Assembly (NCBI GenBank): GCA_029706075.1
Contig: JAINUG010000136.1
Span: 588,501-652,500, forward strand
Source: Aldrovandia affinis
Lineage: Eukaryota; Chordata; Actinopteri; Notacanthiformes; Halosauridae
Direction of reading: 5' to 3'
DNA: 64,000 nt
The position numbers and the translations under genes are program-made. Numbering within the stretch: the first letter of the stretch is position 1; each line of letters opens with the position of its first letter. The notes under the pieces are model-generated. The model was not told where the DNA came from. It made no database searches and saw only the letters and a program-made list of their open reading frames with translations. Shown piece by piece: positions 59,566-64,000 of this stretch.

Positions 59566-62500
59566 TGAGGACATCCTAATGGGTGCGTGATAGACCGCAG
59601 CAGACTTCATGGTTTATCCAAATAACCCTGGGCGAAAGGTGCTTCCTGGTAACGAATATGCCAAACGCTAGTGAGCGCGTGCCGAATTAAAGGCTTTTGG
59701 CTCCCGCCCGTTGTCGGCTCCCCCGTGCAAACAATAACAGACTTGTGACGTCAGTAAAGACACTGAATGTCTACTCCAATCAGGGTCGGAGTAAATTATT
59801 ACAGCCTGGGACGCAGCAGAATGCATTTAGCTAAACCGGGGTCAAAGAGCCCGTAAAGATTTTACGACAAAGCCTAGATGCCTAAAATTATTTCTTAAAC
59901 GGAAAAGTGCCGAAAATGTTTTCGTGCCGAGCGGAAAGATTAATGTGCGTATTACGGAGAGGTCAAAGCCAGCCGACCCCTACAGAGACACAATTCTGCT
60001 TGGATTGTGGCCAAAGGAAACAGGGAGGCATGCCGCGGGCTTTTATGACGAGGTAGGTTATTGCAGCCAATATACGAGTTTATCCACGTTTAAGTGCATA
60101 CATGGCCATTTACAGTAAGGCGACTATTAAAAGCAATAAACAAAACAAATGATGTTGTCAAAAGTGAAAAAGCAGGTCAACGCAGTGCATCACATTTGGA
60201 GTGAAATCCTTTAATTAAGCACTCTTGCATTTATTAGAAGTTCCATTAACTCGGGGGTCGTGCAAACTGCAGTTCTTGAGAGGATACTGCTTCTGTCCGT
60301 TTTCTATTCGATGGATACTAATCATATATACTAATACATTTGACCAAGCGGTCATGCTTTAATTGCACATCGTTATACATAATATCTGTTATCTGCTACT
60401 ATATTGGCATATATAATAAAACCAATCTGGGGCAATTTTAAGCGACAAAACTACTATTTTTTTGTGTGTTTGTTGTTAAGTCGATTCCAGGAAGAACACT
60501 TCTACTTCTACGAAGTTAAAATTTCTCGAAATGTCGGTGGAAATCTGAAGACACTTTTACCACGGCTGCGCCAAGACGAACACAAGGCGATAAGCAGATA
60601 GATGTTCATTCCCCAGAATCACACCTCTGCCACCGCCAACATGGGCAGCTTTTATTGCCGTGTCTTGTATTTCATTCAGGAAGTGGGGGGACAGAGAAGA
60701 AGGTGCTAGTTTTAGAAGCCGCCTGCTCAAACCGAAGCATCGAGCGCGGTCAAGTTCATGTGTACAGGCCTGGCGGAAGGCCAGCACCGTCCCCCTTGTA
60801 CTCACCCTCCTGACAGCAAGCATTTCAAAGTAAACAACTAATGCTTATTTACTTTCAATAATTCTACATGTTTACGCAATCCCCTCCCAAACAAGCAACG
60901 TTTAACCATCTATCCATGCTTCTAGATTTTAATCAACACCAAAAAATTTGAAATGAGTTGGCGACCACACACATAACGCCTGGACTGCCTACGGGTGAGT
61001 GCTCTTGAAACGCTCCATGACTGGACCATCACACTTCCATCAGTCCAACGGACCTTAAGCGAAGGCATACATGGAATGCACGCTTCGTAAATGTTATGCT
61101 TACAAGACCTCCGATTAATAAGCATGTAATGAATGTGTCCCATAAATGTGACCCATTTATAGTAAGGTTTGTTCGCTTTGCCACAGCACGAAACCGCTCG
61201 GCTCATTTAGGATTTACCCTGCCTCGCTGAATCGTCCTGATTCGCTCACCGAACGCAGTCATTTCAGTTTGACTGACTTTCATGTGCCGTCGCTGGATGT
61301 TTTGCTGAGGGACAGTTGAAATCCTGTGAAAGCCCCTCTTTGCACTAATACGTGTACCCACGATGACTACTCTGGCTTACTTCTGCTGCCTTCTTTCCCC
61401 CGACGTGTTGACTTTGCTCATAGAGAGCCCTGTGTCCAACATATACCTCAACCACATTCAAAGTACTTTGGAGGGGAAATTGTATCAATGGAAAGCATTC
61501 ATCAACAGTTCTGTCTGCAGTTCATTAAACAGGGCTGTTGTAGGGAGGCTTCGAAATTCCTGGAATGTTTCAGAGAACAGAAAGGCGTGCCATTAGAGGA
61601 ACCCAAAAAAAAAGGGACAAAATTCCACTTACATGATTAACGCATTAACCTTGGGTAAGATTTAGTTATTTTCTTCAATGAAAAGTCGCACATCTCAAAT
61701 ACATTCTGACCGACATTTCAAATGAATAGGCATGCAAATCACATTAGTCAAGGCAAAACAGCCTATTTTAGGGACTGTCTTCTGAACTGGGAACAGCAGA
61801 CGTTGGTCAAATATGAAAGCAATTATTCGAGTTTTTGTATTCATAAGGACATTTTTAGAAGCATGTCAAGCTTTTTTCAATTACAATGCTGAAAAGTGAT
61901 TAGTTAAAAAAAAAGTGGTTTACTAAAAATATTTTTTTCCCCAAATTCGTTTGAAGTACAAATATTTTTCCAATACTTGAACACATTTTTATTTTTAAAT
62001 CATTTCACCAAATACTTATCAGTAATGTTTCAAAGGCTTCACATAGCTTTCAGTAGCATTTTCAATCACTGCTCACTCTCAGACAGTCTCTTTAAAGACA
62101 ACTTTAGAACTGAAATATAGAGAAATTGACTTTGCAATGATTCATGTACAGGTAGTGGCCGAAAAGGTCAATTCCAATTGAATATGCATGCTTTGGAGAG
62201 GACTCTTAATACCGTTGGCGCGCCACAAGTGCTTTCTGTTGTGTCCTCGAGTTCAGGTTCTAGCACATGAATGCAACGGAGAGCGCAAACAATGGGACTG
62301 AATATGTCGTTTTTAAATGCCTAATTGACAACTTGTATAGAAAATATAACTATGGCCTCTATATGGAATATGACCACTAACTAATGTTAGGAGAGAAATA
62401 CTGTTGTTGCTAATTAGGAAAAGGCTTCTTGAGAGTTAACTATAATTCCCATGCATTTACAGTTAACACTAATGACTAGCGTAGATAGCCTAAGTTGTTA

Positions 62501-63985
62501 ACTCAGGCTTTCTACCTGCAGGTGAAAAAAGACCTGAGGAAATGTAATGAATTAACTTAGTCCATTTATACAACCTGCAGATTCAGTCAAAGCAGTTAGG
62601 CACTTTAACTTTTACTAACAAACTTGGCAAAGTGATAACTATATCGCTAGTCAGCCTGTGTAACTTACTGTAGCAATAAACAATAAAACTATGCAATAGC
62701 CTCGCTGTCTGAACGTGACACTTTATGCTGTCAAATTAAATTAAACACATTTAACTAAACAACGGCATCATAGACTACATGGCACAAAATCATGCATCAT
62801 ACACAATACAATAACTATGCCACCATGGGAATATATCAATTGAAAGCTTCACTGAATCCATGCAGGTCGTTCTTGATTTAAGACAGGCATTACTCATCTT
62901 TATTCATCGTTGCAAAGCGATACGGGAGTCCCAATATAAATATAATTCATCGTTTTGTTGCTTCTGAATAGAGCCTGCTGGTGCAGTCTATGCAATTTAG
63001 ACATTCAAGCAAAATTAAGGTTTTAATAGATAGGCTACTTGTTTTATCTAGCTGCTTGTTTTATTTCCGTGATCATGATCTCACCATTATTTGCAATTTT
63101 ATTTCTAGACATTTCTATTAAAGTCAATATTGTGTGATTCATTAAAAATATGCCTGTAGGCGTCCAAAACACAAAACATATTCTGTTCGGCCAAAATATA
63201 GACTATTCCAGTAGTGCACTTTTTGTACACAACCATGAGCATGCTAGTATGTTAACCGCCTAATTAATCCAGGATTAGGATCAGGATAATTCAATATATT
63301 TTGTGTTCCTCATTTACCCAAGTGTTTCCACCTTTTTGGCCACTACCTGTATATAAAAATATATATTTGCCAACTGTGGAAAAAGTTCAACTATTCAAGT
63401 TGTGCTTGTTGGTATTCGATATAAAAATGTTAAGTATCTCAATGCATTTAAAATGGAAAATGGATTATTGGAAAAATACTACTCAAATACGTGTGTATTG
63501 TATTCTCAAATGCAATCATCTTTAAATATAGAAAATACATTCCTGAATGAAAACACTGCATTTGAAAATACTGTATTTCAAATATTTGGAAATACTTTAA
63601 ATGCGTATCTGACCCAGGTCTGACACAGTGTTACCGAGATGCCATTTAATCCAGACATCAAAGCAGTGCTTTGGCCATTAGATGTTGCCATCTTAACAGC
63701 TGAAATCAAAACACTTGCAGAATGACTTTAGATGCTAGTCTTTCGTTGACAACAAAAATCCACAAATGCCAAAATTGCACTACAAGGAACAACTGACAAG
63801 AAATGTGAAGGGACTTCCTAACCTGCATCAAAAACCCCCAATAACGACATGACCAGCCCCACATACTCAGATCATAAAAAAATACAAAATTAGGCCAGTT
63901 CTACTTAGGCTTCAGACAGAAAGTTCCATTCTGGGGCTGCCCCAGTCCACACACAAAGTTGTTCCACAGTTCCTGCACTACTCAC

Positions 63986-64000
63986 TTGATCAGGTAGACG
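63986..64000 (-). CDS. mecp2: mecp2 MBD exon, last 15 nt at the window edge
   Basis: Read on the minus strand, CGTCTACCTGATCAA is followed by GTGAGTAG. It encodes VYLI plus two bases of Asn, matching the YDVYLIN end of the human methyl-CpG-binding domain exon, and the phase joins exactly to the terminal exon. Short, but residues, donor and phase agree. The exon continues outside the window. Confidence 0.85.

Noticed and set aside
61326-61640. Frame of 104 codons in the mecp2 intron
   Set aside because: No family resemblance, no clear splice context, and on the strand opposite mecp2.

Overview
The window is vertebrate nuclear DNA, almost certainly from a ray-finned (teleost-like) fish. The evidence is small exons with GT-AG introns, tRNA-derived SINEs with typical fish 3' tails, fish Tc1/mariner elements, and two genes adjacent in the same order and orientation as in human Xq28: irak1 then mecp2, both on the minus strand. 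No LTR or virus-like element was recognised.

irak1 (interleukin-1 receptor-associated kinase 1) occupies about 6.5-30.0 kb on the minus strand. I rebuilt 15 coding exons by hand from splice sites and reading phase: 29987 down to 6679, 2127 nt including the stop, 708 residues (human about 712). The order is death domain, proline/serine/threonine linker, kinase domain with ATP-site Lys, HGD and DFG, then a C-terminal tail with three TRAF6-type PxExx(aromatic/acidic) motifs. The last motif lies in a short final exon 3.7 kb beyond exon 14.

mecp2 (methyl-CpG-binding protein 2) follows. Its large last exon (51497-52790) holds the MBD end, two AT-hooks, the NCoR/SMRT interaction motif and the conserved C-terminus, with a 21-Ala tract and a His tract. 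The last 15 nt of the MBD exon sit at the window edge (63986-64000), so the intron between is 11.2 kb. A long 3' UTR probably runs from 51496 to at least 42.7 kb: it has a block I recognise from the human proximal UTR and a perfect miR-132/212 8-mer, and no tRNA-derived SINE was seen from 37.8 to 56.8 kb.

Region by region: 1-3.4 kb is AT-rich, GCTAGC-rich DNA with a striking array of YY1-like CCGCCAT/ATGGCGG motifs and no recognisable exon. 3.9-4.9 kb holds a Tc1 remnant and a SINE. 6.5-30 kb is irak1, its introns filled with SINEs, LINE fragments, MITEs, dinucleotide repeats and a small interstitial telomeric array. 30-37.8 kb is intergenic, with an inverted SINE pair, a rearranged Tc1 element, and another Tc1 copy carrying an LINE 3' end. 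37.8-51.5 kb is probable mecp2 3' UTR; 51.5-64 kb is the mecp2 terminal exon, its long upstream intron and the edge of the MBD exon.

irak1 acts in MyD88-dependent Toll/IL-1 receptor signalling; mecp2 is a chromatin repressor. Their adjacency is a conserved vertebrate linkage, not an operon. All exon limits are manual readings, and family assignments rest on remembered homologues, not searches.
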